DNA of 64,000 nucleotides from Corynebacterium sp. MSK008. Lineage in GTDB: Bacteria > Actinomycetota > Actinomycetes > Mycobacteriales > Mycobacteriaceae. Shown here in pieces: positions 26,910-34,777 of the stretch (the stretch's first letter is position 1; every line of letters begins with the position of its first letter). Where the stretch lies: positions 1-64,000 of the forward strand of contig NZ_JASPJX010000008.1 of assembly GCF_030232585.1 (NCBI RefSeq), in the 5' to 3' direction. Below the pieces are notes generated by a model. That model did not search any database and was not told the DNA's origin. It saw nothing but the letters and a program-made list of their open reading frames with translations. Both the position numbers and the translations under genes were made by a program.

Positions 26910-27868
26910 GAGATGTAGGCCACGGCGGTGCTCGCCAGCGCGGTGGCCGCGTAGACCAGCACAAAGTGGCCCGAAAACATCGGCACCCCCAGCACGGGGA
27001 AGACGAAGTAGAGCACCGCCATGTGCCACAAGAACACCGAGTAGGACCAGTGGCCCAGGGTGCGCATGACCTTCGACGACAGCACCGTGCCACGCTGCCG
27101 CTGCCCCAGCGCGAACGGCGCCACAATAAGCGCCGCGAACACCGCCCCCAGCAATACCCGCACGGTGAACTCGGCGGGCGTCGGGTGCTCCAGCCCGCGC
27201 GGCCCCACCACCCCGGCGATCCACGCGACCGGCAGCGCCAGCGCCACAACCGGCCAGCGCGGGCCGGCGTAGCGCACCCCAGCGCGCTCCAGCTCGGCCA
27301 GCACGAGACCAACGGCGAACCAGGGTGCGTAGGACGGCGGCCAGATCTGCATGTTCACCACCGCCGGATCCGTCACGCCCGAGACTGCCCACGGCCACGC
27401 CAAGCCCAGCACAACCGAACCCGCCAGCGTCGCGTAACGGCCCCGCGATCCGAGGCGAAGATACAGCGGCAGGACCAGGTAGAAGGCGGCTTCGACACAT
27501 AACGACCACATCTGCGTGAGCCCGTCGATAAGCGAATGCGGCACGTAGATCTGCACAAGCAGCACATTCGCCGCGACCTGGCCCCACGTCACCCCGGCGA
27601 GCGGCGGCAGCGCGAGCAGCACCACAACCACACACACCAGGTACGCGGGTACCAAGCGCGCCACGCGGCGCGAATAGTAGCCCTCCCGGGCCCCGCCGCG
27701 CGCCAGCAGGAACGCCGAAAGCGCGAAAAACACAGCCACGAAGTAGTCGAAGCGCTCCAGCACCGCGGAGCCGGTGGCGGTTTGGAACGCGACGTGCGTG
27801 GCCACGATGCCGTAGGCGGCCACGGCGCGCAGCCCGTCGAGCTCGGGCAAAATGGCGGGTCTGTTCAC
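26816..27868 (-). CDS. Acyltransferase 3 family membrane protein
   Basis: A 350-residue polytopic O-acyltransferase (OafA/AT3 type). It opens with LPELDGLRAVAAYGIVATHV, which holds the family's RA motif and the conserved His, and has about ten membrane helices. It should transfer acetyl or another acyl group to an envelope sugar or lipid. The start is GTG at 27868 with TAGACT at 27878-27883. The C-terminal 94 bases run antisense to aftD, so the two genes share coding DNA and probably each other's termination region. Confidence 0.88.
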   Translation of the reverse strand: MNRPAILPELDGLRAVAAYGIVATHVAFQTATGSAVLERFDYFVAVFFALSAFLLARGGAREGYYSRRVARLVPAYLVCVVVVLLALPPLAGVTWGQVAANVLLVQIYVPHSLIDGLTQMWSLCVEAAFYLVLPLYLRLGSRGRYATLAGSVVLGLAWPWAVSGVTDPAVVNMQIWPPSYAPWFAVGLVLAELERAGVRYAGPRWPVVALALPVAWIAGVVGPRGLEHPTPAEFTVRVLLGAVFAALIVAPFALGQRQRGTVLSSKVMRTLGHWSYSVFLWHMAVLYFVFPVLGVPMFSGHFVLVYAATALASTAVAYISYELVEVPGARLVRHATANRPATTKKVEEPA

Positions 27869-27892
27869 GATGGCGCAAGTCTAGCCACCCGG

Positions 27893-27898
27893 TAGGGT
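27893..27898 (+). promoter_or_regulatory. -10 box of the DUF3068-like gene
   Basis: TAGGGT ends 7 bases before the GTG at 27906. It is back to back with TAGACT for the divergent acyltransferase gene (27878-27883), giving a compact divergent promoter region. Confidence 0.45.
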
Positions 27899-27905
27899 GA
27901 CACGG

Positions 27906-28559
27906 GTGAACCTGCGACGCCGACTTGCCGCCTGCTTGGGCATCATCGTCGCCTGCGGCGCGCTCAACCTCGCCTCCCCCATCGTGATTGCGCAGCAGCG
28001 CACCCTTGATCCGGGCGAGTACACCATGCTTTTCGACGGCACTTCGCCCCGCACCCGCACCGTTGCACTCTCCAAGGCCCCGAAGAGCCTGGACGCGGTG
28101 GTGACGCTGGATGGTGAAGAAGTGGACGCGTTTCCCATCGACCCATCCACCGCCTTCCCCGCGAAGGGGCGCGCCGGGTTGGGGCCGCTGTTGCCCTACC
28201 GCCCGGAGCGGCGTACCTATCCCCTGTTCGATCCTGCTTCTGACGAGGATGTCGGGTTGGACTATTTGGGACCGGGGTCGGTGCGGGGATTGGACACGTA
28301 CAAGTACTCGGCGACGCTTTCGGACGGCTGCGTGCGCACCGTGGATGCGGAGCGGCGCACCGGCCGCATCGTCGACGAAGTCTGGGACTGCGGCGCCGAC
28401 CAGTGGGTGCTGGCTGAGGAGACCAAGGCTGCGCAGGTGTCGGCGGCGGGACGCGACGTGGCGTGGTTGCGGGGGCTGCAGGTGATGTCGGTGGTCACCC
28501 GCGTGATCGCCGCCGCGGCGTTTGTGGTGGGCCTGGTGCTGTATGCGCGCCGCCGTTAG
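27906..28559 (+). CDS. DUF3068-like membrane-anchored protein
   Basis: A 217-residue protein with a membrane helix or signal at residues 5-25, a mostly beta outer domain, and a second helix near the C-terminus ending in ARRR. The order resembles the DUF3068 family of mycolate-containing actinobacteria, some of which carry the name PorA, although no porin activity should be inferred. Two Cys lie in the outer domain (SDGCVRT and VWDCGAD) and may form a disulfide. It overlaps the next gene by 17 bases. The GTG at 27906 is preferred over the GTG at 27897 because of the -10 spacing. Confidence 0.65.
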   Translation: MNLRRRLAACLGIIVACGALNLASPIVIAQQRTLDPGEYTMLFDGTSPRTRTVALSKAPKSLDAVVTLDGEEVDAFPIDPSTAFPAKGRAGLGPLLPYRPERRTYPLFDPASDEDVGLDYLGPGSVRGLDTYKYSATLSDGCVRTVDAERRTGRIVDEVWDCGADQWVLAEETKAAQVSAAGRDVAWLRGLQVMSVVTRVIAAAAFVVGLVLYARRR

Positions 28560-29946
28560 CCGCTGGTGGGCGCCGGTGTACGGCGCGCTGCTGGTGTTGG
28601 CGCTGACCTGGCCGTTTCTTATGCCCGGCGAGGCATTCGCGCTGCGCGACATGATGGTGTTTGACCAGATGGCGCTTACCCGGGCGTCGCTGGGCTGGGG
28701 CGATTTGGCCGCGCGCAACGTGCCGCAGGACGCGCTGTTGGGGATCCTGCCGTGGCCGGTGGCATTCGTGCGGGTGTTCATGGTCGCCGCCGCGGGGTGC
28801 GCGGCGTGGGCGGGGTTCCGGCTCGGGCGCTCCCCGTTTGGACGGGCGGCGGCGATGACGGTGGCGGTGTGGAACCCGTTCGTGGTGGAACGTCTGCTGC
28901 AGGGGCAGTGGTCTCTGGCCGCGGCGGCGTGGCTGCTGCCGCTGGTGGCGCTCGGTGTGCACCCCGCGTCCGGCCTGGCGCACTGGGCAGCGTCGCTCAC
29001 CCCCACCGGTGCGCTGGCGGCGGCGTGTTTCGCCCGCGGCTGGCCGGGGGTTGCGGTCAGCGTGTGCACCTGCCTGCCGTGGGTGGTGGCGGGCGTGTTC
29101 GCTGACGCACCCGGCACGTCCTCGGCCGCCTCGGCTGCGGCGTTTGCGCCCCGCGCGGAGGCGCACGTGGGCACCCTCGGCTCCTTGCTGGGCTTAGGCG
29201 GGATCTGGAACGGGCAGGCGGTGCCGGCCTCGCGCGAGCTCGGGTTCGCGCTGTTCGGGGTGGCGCTTTCTGCTCTGCTCGCGTTGTCCTGGCGCGCGGT
29301 GCCCCGCCGGTTTCTGCTGTTGGCGGCAGTCGGGTTCGCGGTGGCTTTTGGTTCCTGGGCCGGCCTGACTGCGCCGCTGATCCAACACCTTCCCGGCGGC
29401 GGCCTTCTCCGCGACGGGCAGAAGTGGCTCATCCTCGCCATCCCCGCCTTCGTTGCGGCCGCTGGCGCGCTCGAGCCCCGGCGCGCGCTCGCCGCTGCCG
29501 CGTTCGCGTTGCTGCAGGTCCCGGACGCGCCGGTAGCCCTCGCGGCGCTTGCCCCCACCACCGTCGAGGTTCCTGCCGTCGACCATCGCGGCCGGGACGT
29601 CCTTTTCGAATCGCGCCCCGCGCTTGTGCCTATCGACGGCCATCCGGTCGTCGACCCCGCCCCCAAAGCCATGAACGTTGTCGAATCTGGTGCGCTGACG
29701 GTGGACGGGGTGGCGGTGGACCCGCCGTCGCTGCGCTGGTCGGCGGCGCAGGCAGCCTTGGACAATCAAGCGCGGCTGCGCGAGCTCGGCGTCGGCGTGG
29801 TAGTGCGCGCCGACGGCTCCGTGACCGATACCGGCGCGCCCGCGCGGCCACTGCCTCCTGCCGGTGTCGCGTTGTTTGCCCTGTGGTGCATGGTACCCCT
29901 GATACAGTGTGTCCAGGATCACACCACGCGCAAGAAACGCTCCTAG
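28543..29946 (+). CDS. Polytopic membrane protein, probable glycan-related
   Basis: A 467-residue protein with about 10-12 hydrophobic helices and a 100-residue hydrophilic part near the C-terminus, then a last helix and a basic tail. The loop after helix 1 contains LRDMMVFDQM, an acidic stretch like that of GT-C glycosyltransferases, and FGRAAAMTVAVWNPFVVERLLQG resembles lipid-linked sugar transferases. I cannot assign a substrate. It overlaps the DUF3068-like gene by 17 bases and lies in an arabinan/envelope neighbourhood. The ATG at 28543 was chosen for that overlap. Confidence 0.7.
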   Translation: MRAAVSRWWAPVYGALLVLALTWPFLMPGEAFALRDMMVFDQMALTRASLGWGDLAARNVPQDALLGILPWPVAFVRVFMVAAAGCAAWAGFRLGRSPFGRAAAMTVAVWNPFVVERLLQGQWSLAAAAWLLPLVALGVHPASGLAHWAASLTPTGALAAACFARGWPGVAVSVCTCLPWVVAGVFADAPGTSSAASAAAFAPRAEAHVGTLGSLLGLGGIWNGQAVPASRELGFALFGVALSALLALSWRAVPRRFLLLAAVGFAVAFGSWAGLTAPLIQHLPGGGLLRDGQKWLILAIPAFVAAAGALEPRRALAAAAFALLQVPDAPVALAALAPTTVEVPAVDHRGRDVLFESRPALVPIDGHPVVDPAPKAMNVVESGALTVDGVAVDPPSLRWSAAQAALDNQARLRELGVGVVVRADGSVTDTGAPARPLPPAGVALFALWCMVPLIQCVQDHTTRKKRS

Positions 29947-29965
29947 CTGGGACTTTGACGGATTT

Positions 29966-29983
29966 AATTGGTGATTACCAATT
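29966..29983. promoter_or_regulatory. Inverted repeat AATTGG-N6-CCAATT
   Basis: A perfect 6-base inverted repeat downstream of the polytopic membrane protein gene and upstream of a likely promoter (TTGCAC 30011-30016, TAAAGT 30035-30040, 18-base spacer). It may be an upstream operator. Confidence 0.4.
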
Positions 29984-30010
29984 GATGGACAATTCCAATC
30001 GTTGACCCCC

Positions 30011-30079
30011 TTGCACTATTCGCCCCATATGACCTAAAGTGAACGGCAAGTTAACAACAGGTTACGTACACGCGTAACC
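30011..30079 (+). promoter_or_regulatory. Promoter and inverted repeat in the leader of the 78-residue protein gene
   Basis: TTGCAC and TAAAGT (18-base spacer) predict a start near 30047. GGTTACG (30060-30066) and CGTAACC (30073-30079) then form a perfect inverted repeat in the early transcript, either an operator or a hairpin. A strong Shine-Dalgarno (CAAGGAGG) precedes the ATG at 30129. Confidence 0.45.
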
Positions 30080-30128
30080 CTGAGCCTAGAGAAGGAGCAG
30101 ATACCGCTTCTGCAAGGAGGAACACACC

Positions 30129-30365
30129 ATGGCTAACAAAATCGACTTCAGCATCATCCGCGAGCGCGCCCTGCGCAACATCCGTGAGGACCTGCTCGCC
30201 GAGTACGCCGGCCAGTTCGACGCGCTCGAGATCAACGACGCATTCGATGCTGTCCTGCGCACCCACCGCAACTCCGCTGTGATCGAGGACTTCATCCCCG
30301 TCCTCGTCGAGGCCGAGATGCGCGACCGTCTCCGCGACGGCGAGCTGTTCCCCTCCGCGGCGTAA
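30129..30365 (+). CDS. Small helical protein (three-helix-bundle dimerisation type)
   Basis: A 78-residue, acidic, all-helical protein without membrane segments. Its pattern fits the small actinobacterial proteins annotated as three-helix bundle dimerisation domain proteins. The strong ribosome binding site, a dedicated promoter and a strong terminator directly downstream (30382-30414) suggest high, independent expression. Function unknown. Confidence 0.75.
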   Translation: MANKIDFSIIRERALRNIREDLLAEYAGQFDALEINDAFDAVLRTHRNSAVIEDFIPVLVEAEMRDRLRDGELFPSAA

Positions 30366-30381
30366 CACCGCATAACTTCCA

Positions 30382-30414
30382 ACGCCCAGCCCTTTTCAGC
30401 GGCTGGGCGTTTTG
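30382..30414 (+). terminator. Rho-independent terminator
   Basis: ACGCCCAGCC (30382-30391) pairs with GGCTGGGCGT (30401-30410) around a 9-base loop and runs into TTTT. It closes the small helical protein gene. Confidence 0.85.
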
Positions 30415-30415
30415 C

Positions 30416-30700
30416 TATATTCGGATGACACTGTCGGTAGCGGAAACACCTTCCGTCACCCAGCGAACGTCAACCCCACGCGCCCGGGGAAAAGGGAGCA
30501 CTCCTGGCGCCTTGTGGCCGTATCAGGGCTGAAGCGGTTCGATTCCGCTCACACGCACAACGCATGCGGCCTGCACGACGCACACGGGCACAACCCCCAC
30601 CACAGGGTTGCACCGAGCACGATTTACTACCACGACGTTGGGGGTTTCGGAAGCGGCCGCGAGGGTCGGGAACGGGGACAGCAACTTCAAGGAGGCACAC
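30416..30700 (+). promoter_or_regulatory. Extended -10 promoter and long leader of the DIP1984-type gene
   Basis: TGCTATATT (30413-30421) is an extended -10 box; transcription from about 30428 would leave ~270 untranslated bases. The leader contains AGCGG-TTCGATT-CCGCT (30533-30549), identical in form to a tRNA T arm, and CAACCC...GGGTTG (30591-30610). I found no complete tRNA or known RNA here. It may be a structured leader, a small RNA, or the remnant of a tRNA gene. Confidence 0.45.
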
Positions 30701-31153
30701 ATGCTGCTCGCAGAGGCACTGGCGCGACGCGCCGAGGCGCAGGACCGCCTAAACAAGCTGCAGGAACGTCTGATGCAGGGCGCGCTGATGCAGGAGGGCG
30801 ACACCCCGCCGGAGGACCCGGCGGACATGCTAGAGGAAGTCGCCGCGCTGCTGCAGGAGATCGAAACGCTGGTGCGCCGCATCAACCACACCAACGCCAA
30901 GACCGCCTTCAAAGGCGCGACGCTTACCGACGCCATCGCGCGCCGCGATGCCCTACTGCGCTCCCGCCGCCTCTACGCCGCGGTCGCCGACGCTGCAACG
31001 ATGTCAAACGCCCGCTACTCGCGCTCCGAAGTACGCTTCGTGCCCACCGTGGACGTCAAGGCGCTTCGCGACATGGCCGATAGCGCCTCCAAGGCCTACC
31101 GCGAGCTGGACACGAAGATCCAGCAGCTCAACTGGACGACTGAGCTAATTTAG
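30701..31153 (+). CDS. DIP1984 family protein
   Basis: A 150-residue helical protein matching the DIP1984 family (LAEALARRAEAQDRLNKLQERL opening, INHTNAKTAFKGATLTDAIARRD centre). The family is widespread but uncharacterised; some members were named septicolysin-like on weak grounds. The ATG at 30701 has AAGGAGG 7 bases upstream, so longer frames starting earlier are not used. A coiled-coil N-terminus and absence of signal peptide suggest a cytoplasmic oligomer. The gene faces the GT4 gene with a 9-base overlap. Confidence 0.85.
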   Translation: MLLAEALARRAEAQDRLNKLQERLMQGALMQEGDTPPEDPADMLEEVAALLQEIETLVRRINHTNAKTAFKGATLTDAIARRDALLRSRRLYAAVADAATMSNARYSRSEVRFVPTVDVKALRDMADSASKAYRELDTKIQQLNWTTELI

Positions 31154-32203
31154 GGCTCCAATAATCCGCTCGAACCTCCGGCCAGTCTCATCCCAGGAGA
31201 ACCGCGCCGCCCACTCGCGCGCCGCAGGAGCCATTGCTTCTCGACGCCCAAGGGTCTCCCCCACAACCTGCTCAAACTCCTCCCCAGGTTGCACCAGCCG
31301 ACCAGTCTCGCCGTCGCGGATGGAGTCGGCGACCCCGCCGGCGGACGCGTACGCCACGGTGGGCACGCCGTGCTGCGCCGCCTCAATCACGGCGATCCCC
31401 CAGCCCTCCTTGCGCGAGGGCAGCAGGTGCACCGCGGCCCGCTCAAGCAGCGCGTGCTTGTACGGCTCGGACACATGCCCGTGGAAGACCACCTTGTCGC
31501 CGTGTGGGGCGGCGTACTCGCGCAGCTGGTCCTCCCACCAGCCGGAACCGATCACGTCCAGCACGGCGCCATCCATCCCCGCCACCGTGTCGATCGCCTC
31601 CTCGATGCGCTTGTGCGGAACCAGGCGGGAGAGGGTGACCAGGTGCAACCTTTGGTCGTCGTGAAGCACAGGCGTGTGCGCCGGAACCGGGTCCACACCG
31701 TTTTCCACGATTTCGATATCCGCCTCGCGCACCCCGAGCGCCACCAGGTCGTGCTTCGAGGCCTGCGACACCGTCACGTACCGCGCGCCCCGGTACACCC
31801 TCGGCGCCACGCGCGACTCCAAAAACCACCCCAGGCGGCGGATCAGCGGGCCCGCCACCGGCCACTGCTCCTTGTGGCAGTGGTGCGTCAGCAGCACCAC
31901 GGGCTTTCTCGTGAACAGCCGCGCGAAAAACGGGATGCCATTTTGCGTGTCCACCACCACGTCCGGCCGGTTGCGCCAAATAGATAGCGGCGCCGCAAGG
32001 TACACACCAAACTTTCCCCCGGCGCGCTCGTAGCGCACCCCGTTCCTGCGAGAGCGTCTCGGCGCGTCCGTGTGCTTCGCCGTCCGGTAGACCACCTCGT
32101 GGCCCTGCGCCGCCAAGTACTCCCCGACGCGCTCGAGGTAACGCTCCGACCCGCCGCCCTGCGGGTGGGTGGTATCGCGCCAACACAGAAGCAGTATCTT
32201 CAC
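31145..32203 (-). CDS. GT4 family glycosyltransferase
   Basis: A 352-residue GT-B glycosyltransferase. The N-terminal domain starts with ILLLCWRDTTHPQGGGSERY, in which the Gly-rich loop binds the acceptor or diphosphate. The C-terminal domain has SRLVPHKRIEEAI and PSRKEGWGIAVIEAAQHG, where the EGWG..E motif contacts the sugar nucleotide. It should transfer mannose or glucose from a nucleotide sugar in the cytoplasm; the acceptor is unknown. Its start lies 4 bases inside the PIN gene's end. Confidence 0.88.
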   Translation of the reverse strand: MKILLLCWRDTTHPQGGGSERYLERVGEYLAAQGHEVVYRTAKHTDAPRRSRRNGVRYERAGGKFGVYLAAPLSIWRNRPDVVVDTQNGIPFFARLFTRKPVVLLTHHCHKEQWPVAGPLIRRLGWFLESRVAPRVYRGARYVTVSQASKHDLVALGVREADIEIVENGVDPVPAHTPVLHDDQRLHLVTLSRLVPHKRIEEAIDTVAGMDGAVLDVIGSGWWEDQLREYAAPHGDKVVFHGHVSEPYKHALLERAAVHLLPSRKEGWGIAVIEAAQHGVPTVAYASAGGVADSIRDGETGRLVQPGEEFEQVVGETLGRREAMAPAAREWAARFSWDETGRRFERIIGALN

Positions 32204-32583
32204 GGCGCGATGACCTCGAACCCAACTTCGCGCGCCGCATCCGCCAGCCGCTTGTCGTAGGTGAGTACCGCATCCGACTCCAAGTCCAGCGCGGCCTGCA
32301 GGTGGATCGCATCCAGCGTTCGGAGGTAAGGCATGGGCAGCATGCTCGCGCTGCGCAGCGTCGCCCGGTGAAGTTCCGCAAGCGAAATTCCGCGCAAGAT
32401 GAGCGTGACCTCCCCCTGGGGCCTGCCCAAGCGCACCGCCAGCCGCCGCAGCTCAATCTCGAGCAGGTCCGACGAAACCACCTCGCACTCCCCCGCCTCG
32501 AGCCAGAGCCGTACCGCGTTGGTGTGCGGCTCCGCTTTGATCAAGCAAGCGATGGCCGACGTATCCGCATACACCCGCCGCAT
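32200..32583 (-). CDS. VapC-type PIN toxin
   Basis: A 127-residue PIN domain nuclease. VYADTSAIACLIKAE carries the first Asp, SSDLLEIELRR the Glu, and LRTLDAIHLQAAL plus LTYDKRLADAA the remaining acidic residues, so the metal site is complete. The ATG at 32583 is one base after the antitoxin stop codon, typical of vapBC. It should cut RNA when the antitoxin is degraded. Confidence 0.87.
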   Translation of the reverse strand: MRRVYADTSAIACLIKAEPHTNAVRLWLEAGECEVVSSDLLEIELRRLAVRLGRPQGEVTLILRGISLAELHRATLRSASMLPMPYLRTLDAIHLQAALDLESDAVLTYDKRLADAAREVGFEVIAP

Positions 32584-32584
32584 C

Positions 32585-32875
32585 CTAGAAGCGGTCCTCG
32601 CGCATGTCATCGAGCATCTCGTCCAACGTCGCACCTTCAACCGGCTTCACCGGGAGGTCCAGCCATCCGCCGACACGGGTGGCCGGACGGGTGATGGTTA
32701 GTCGCGGTTTCGGCTCGTCGAGGGGCACCAGTCGCCCCACCGGTTCGCCGTTGTTGGTGACCACGAAGCTGCGACCCGCCCGCACCTCGCGCAGGATCCG
32801 CGCAGAGTCGTTACGCAACTCGCGCTGCGATATCCTGCGCTCAACTAGCGATTCGTCGTATTCCGGCGTGGCCAT
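32585..32875 (-). CDS. Phd/YefM-type antitoxin of a VapBC pair
   Basis: A 96-residue antitoxin. RISQRELRNDSARILREVRAG followed by VVTNNGEPVGRLVPL is the Phd/YefM DNA-binding fold; the C-terminal ~40 residues would wrap the PIN toxin. TACAGT (minus strand, 32883-32888) ends 7 bases before the ATG, indicating a leaderless mRNA, and an inverted repeat overlaps this promoter for self-repression. Confidence 0.87.
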   Translation of the reverse strand: MATPEYDESLVERRISQRELRNDSARILREVRAGRSFVVTNNGEPVGRLVPLDEPKPRLTITRPATRVGGWLDLPVKPVEGATLDEMLDDMREDRF

Positions 32876-32882
32876 GCACCGC

Positions 32883-32904
32883 ACTGTAGCACGGTTGCTA
32901 CGGT
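32883..32904. promoter_or_regulatory. Divergent leaderless promoters with shared operator
   Basis: GTAGC (32886-32890) and GCTAC (32897-32901) form an inverted repeat around ACGGTT. It overlaps both the TACAGT box of the antitoxin gene (minus strand, 32883-32888) and the TACGGT box (32899-32904) of the methyltransferase gene on the plus strand. Antitoxin binding here could repress both genes. Confidence 0.55.
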
Positions 32905-32910
32905 ATGCAT

Positions 32911-33660
32911 ATGCACCGTACCCGCCGGATGGCCACCTTTTCCCGCTCGCTCCGGCTGTTGCGCGCGTTTTCTTACGAGCAGTTCCGCCCGCGCATCTTC
33001 TACTCCATGCTCGCCCGCGACACGCGTTCGCTTCTCGACGCCCTCTCGCACGACCTCTCCTTCTCCCCTGCGCCGAGCTTGCGAGGTGCATCGGTACTGG
33101 ACGTCGGCGGCGGGCCCGGCTACTTCGCCGACGCGTTCTCCGACTGCTTCTACGTGGGCCTGGAACCGGACGTCACCGAGATGTCCGCCGCGGGCTTATC
33201 GGGCTTCGGCTCCGTGCGCGGCGACGGCACCGCCCTGCCCTTCGCCGACGATTCCTTCGACGTGGTGTACTCCTCCAACGTCGCCGAGCACATCCCGAAC
33301 TGGCAAGCCATGGGCGACGAGATGCTGCGTGTGGCCAAACCCGGCGGGCTGGTGGTGCTCAGCTACACGGTGTGGCTCGGGCCGTTCGGCGGGCACGAAA
33401 CGGGGCTGTGGCAGCACTACGTGGGCGGGGAGTACGCGCGCCGTCGATACGCGAAAGTGCACGGCCGCGACCCGAAGAATATCTTCGGCGAGAGCTTGTT
33501 CGCCGCCTCCGCGCGCGAGGGCCTCGCCTGGGCGGAGGCCACCGGCCAGCTCGCCGCCGCATTCCCCCGCTACCACCCGTGGTGGGCGTGGTGGGTCACC
33601 CGCGTGCCGGTGCTGCGCGAGTTCGCCGTGTCCAACCTCGTGCTTGTGCTGCGGGCATAG
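32911..33660 (+). CDS. Class I SAM-dependent methyltransferase
   Basis: A 249-residue methyltransferase of the Methyltransf_11 type. SAM-binding motif I is VLDVGGGPGYF and the acidic loop is VGLEPD; the motif DGTALPFADDSFDVVYSSNVAEH follows, and MLRVAKPGGLVVLS is the post-II strand. Its C-terminal ~80 residues, rich in aromatic residues, may bind a lipid or glycan acceptor. The ATG at 32911 has a -10 box 6 bases upstream; an ATG two codons earlier is possible. It lies in a conserved envelope neighbourhood before pckG, as in other corynebacteria. The substrate is unknown. Confidence 0.85.
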   Translation: MHRTRRMATFSRSLRLLRAFSYEQFRPRIFYSMLARDTRSLLDALSHDLSFSPAPSLRGASVLDVGGGPGYFADAFSDCFYVGLEPDVTEMSAAGLSGFGSVRGDGTALPFADDSFDVVYSSNVAEHIPNWQAMGDEMLRVAKPGGLVVLSYTVWLGPFGGHETGLWQHYVGGEYARRRYAKVHGRDPKNIFGESLFAASAREGLAWAEATGQLAAAFPRYHPWWAWWVTRVPVLREFAVSNLVLVLRA

Positions 33661-33700
33661 CGCGCGCGAATCGCAACAATCAAGAGCTGACGCAACTTCA

Positions 33701-33714
33701 TATACCTAGGTATA
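33701..33714. promoter_or_regulatory. Perfect 14-bp palindrome TATACCTAGGTATA
   Basis: A fully self-complementary 14-mer, about 100 bases before the protease gene. It is AT-rich against the surroundings and resembles a dimeric regulator site. A weaker hairpin, CCAGCC (33769-33774) and GGCTGG (33781-33786), lies between it and the start codon. Confidence 0.55.
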
Positions 33715-33814
33715 CGACCATCAAAACTTCCTCTCCCAACGAGCACAACGATCTGACAATTGAACTGACCAGCCAATAACGGCTGGGAAATATCAACTGG
33801 CACAGAGAGGGGTC

Positions 33815-34777
33815 ATGATGAGACCACCATCGAGAATTCTGACTGCGGTCGTCACCTCCCTTATTATAGGAACTAGTGTTCCAGCTCAAGCGGACGAACA
33901 CTTCGACCTGAAAGATGACCTACATGACAACGTCATCGGGATTTCGGAAAGTGGCGAGGAGCTGGGGCTTCCTTTAAGAACCACGAACAACGACCTCAAC
34001 GCCGGAACGGCACCGTCGTTCGAACTCCCCGCCGAGGAGCCGCTAACCCCCACCATCAATGATCCGCGATTCGTTGGACCATACTCGGTTATTGGGACAG
34101 ACGACCGGAGAAAAGTCACAGCCAATCCTGCAATTGTTCAAATTCAGCGAAATGGGTACAACCACTGCACCGGCTGGATGATTGCCGATGACACACTAGT
34201 TACAGCTGCCCACTGTCTTTATGACTGGAGCAGGGACGATTGGGTGCCCAAACTTACCTTCCGCCCCTCGGATTGGAACCAGTGGTCTTACGAATTCGCT
34301 TCACAGACATGGATTTCCTCGGAGTACGCTCGCTCGGGTTCTGCAGATAGCGATTGGGGAGTAGTGAAATTCCCTCGCCCCATATCGGCAAGCTGGTTCG
34401 GCATGAAGCCAAGCACGAATCCAAGTGAGCTAACTGGTGAGAGGGCTACAATCACAGGTTTTCCGGGAGAAAAGGGCCGAGGTCTAATTCGCGATTACGC
34501 CCAGTTGTGGTCTGCGGACGGCATCCTACAAGCGGGAACTGAAGCGCGGGTGTGTTACTCCATCGACACAACCGGGGGTCAAAGCGGTTCGCCCGTATAC
34601 CTCGAAGATAGAACTGCGGTCGCCATCCACTCTCATGGAGCCGGCAACGGTGCCTGCTCAGGCAACAGCGGCGTACGAATCACCCCAAGAATGATAGATA
34701 CTTTTAACGATCTAAAAGAAAGGAGTAACAATGCCACCCCAATTCCAGGTTCCCGGATCGGTTCAAGCCGTTCTTAG
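33815..34777 (+). CDS. Secreted V8-like (S1 family) serine protease
   Basis: A 320-residue secreted protease. The signal peptide ends at about residue 26 (AQA-DE), followed by an acidic, possibly inhibitory pro-region to about residue 95. The trypsin-fold triad is intact: H133 in VTAAHC, D180 in SDSDWGVVKF, and S257 in GGQSGSPVY. The GGQSGSP form and a His in IHSHGA resemble glutamyl endopeptidases. A ribosome binding site GAGAGGGG precedes the tandem ATG codons. The gene's 3' end overlaps the next by 47 bases. GC and codon use are lower than in flanking genes, suggesting acquisition. Confidence 0.88.
   Translation: MMRPPSRILTAVVTSLIIGTSVPAQADEHFDLKDDLHDNVIGISESGEELGLPLRTTNNDLNAGTAPSFELPAEEPLTPTINDPRFVGPYSVIGTDDRRKVTANPAIVQIQRNGYNHCTGWMIADDTLVTAAHCLYDWSRDDWVPKLTFRPSDWNQWSYEFASQTWISSEYARSGSADSDWGVVKFPRPISASWFGMKPSTNPSELTGERATITGFPGEKGRGLIRDYAQLWSADGILQAGTEARVCYSIDTTGGQSGSPVYLEDRTAVAIHSHGAGNGACSGNSGVRITPRMIDTFNDLKERSNNATPIPGSRIGSSRS

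Noticed and set aside
26433-29765. A 1110-codon minus-strand frame across aftD, the acyltransferase and the membrane protein genes
   Set aside because: It spans several real genes on both strands, is compositionally biased (Ala, Arg, Gly) and matches no domain; the recognised genes explain the region.
30428-30557. Possible tRNA gene around the T-arm sequence 30533-30549
   Set aside because: The bases after the T arm (CACACGC) have no upstream partner for an acceptor stem, and no anticodon stem-loop could be placed.
30428-30700. Possible tmRNA, SRP RNA or 6C RNA in the same leader
   Set aside because: No tmRNA 5' GGGGCTGA start or ANDYA-like tag frame, no SRP core and no loops with six or more consecutive C residues.
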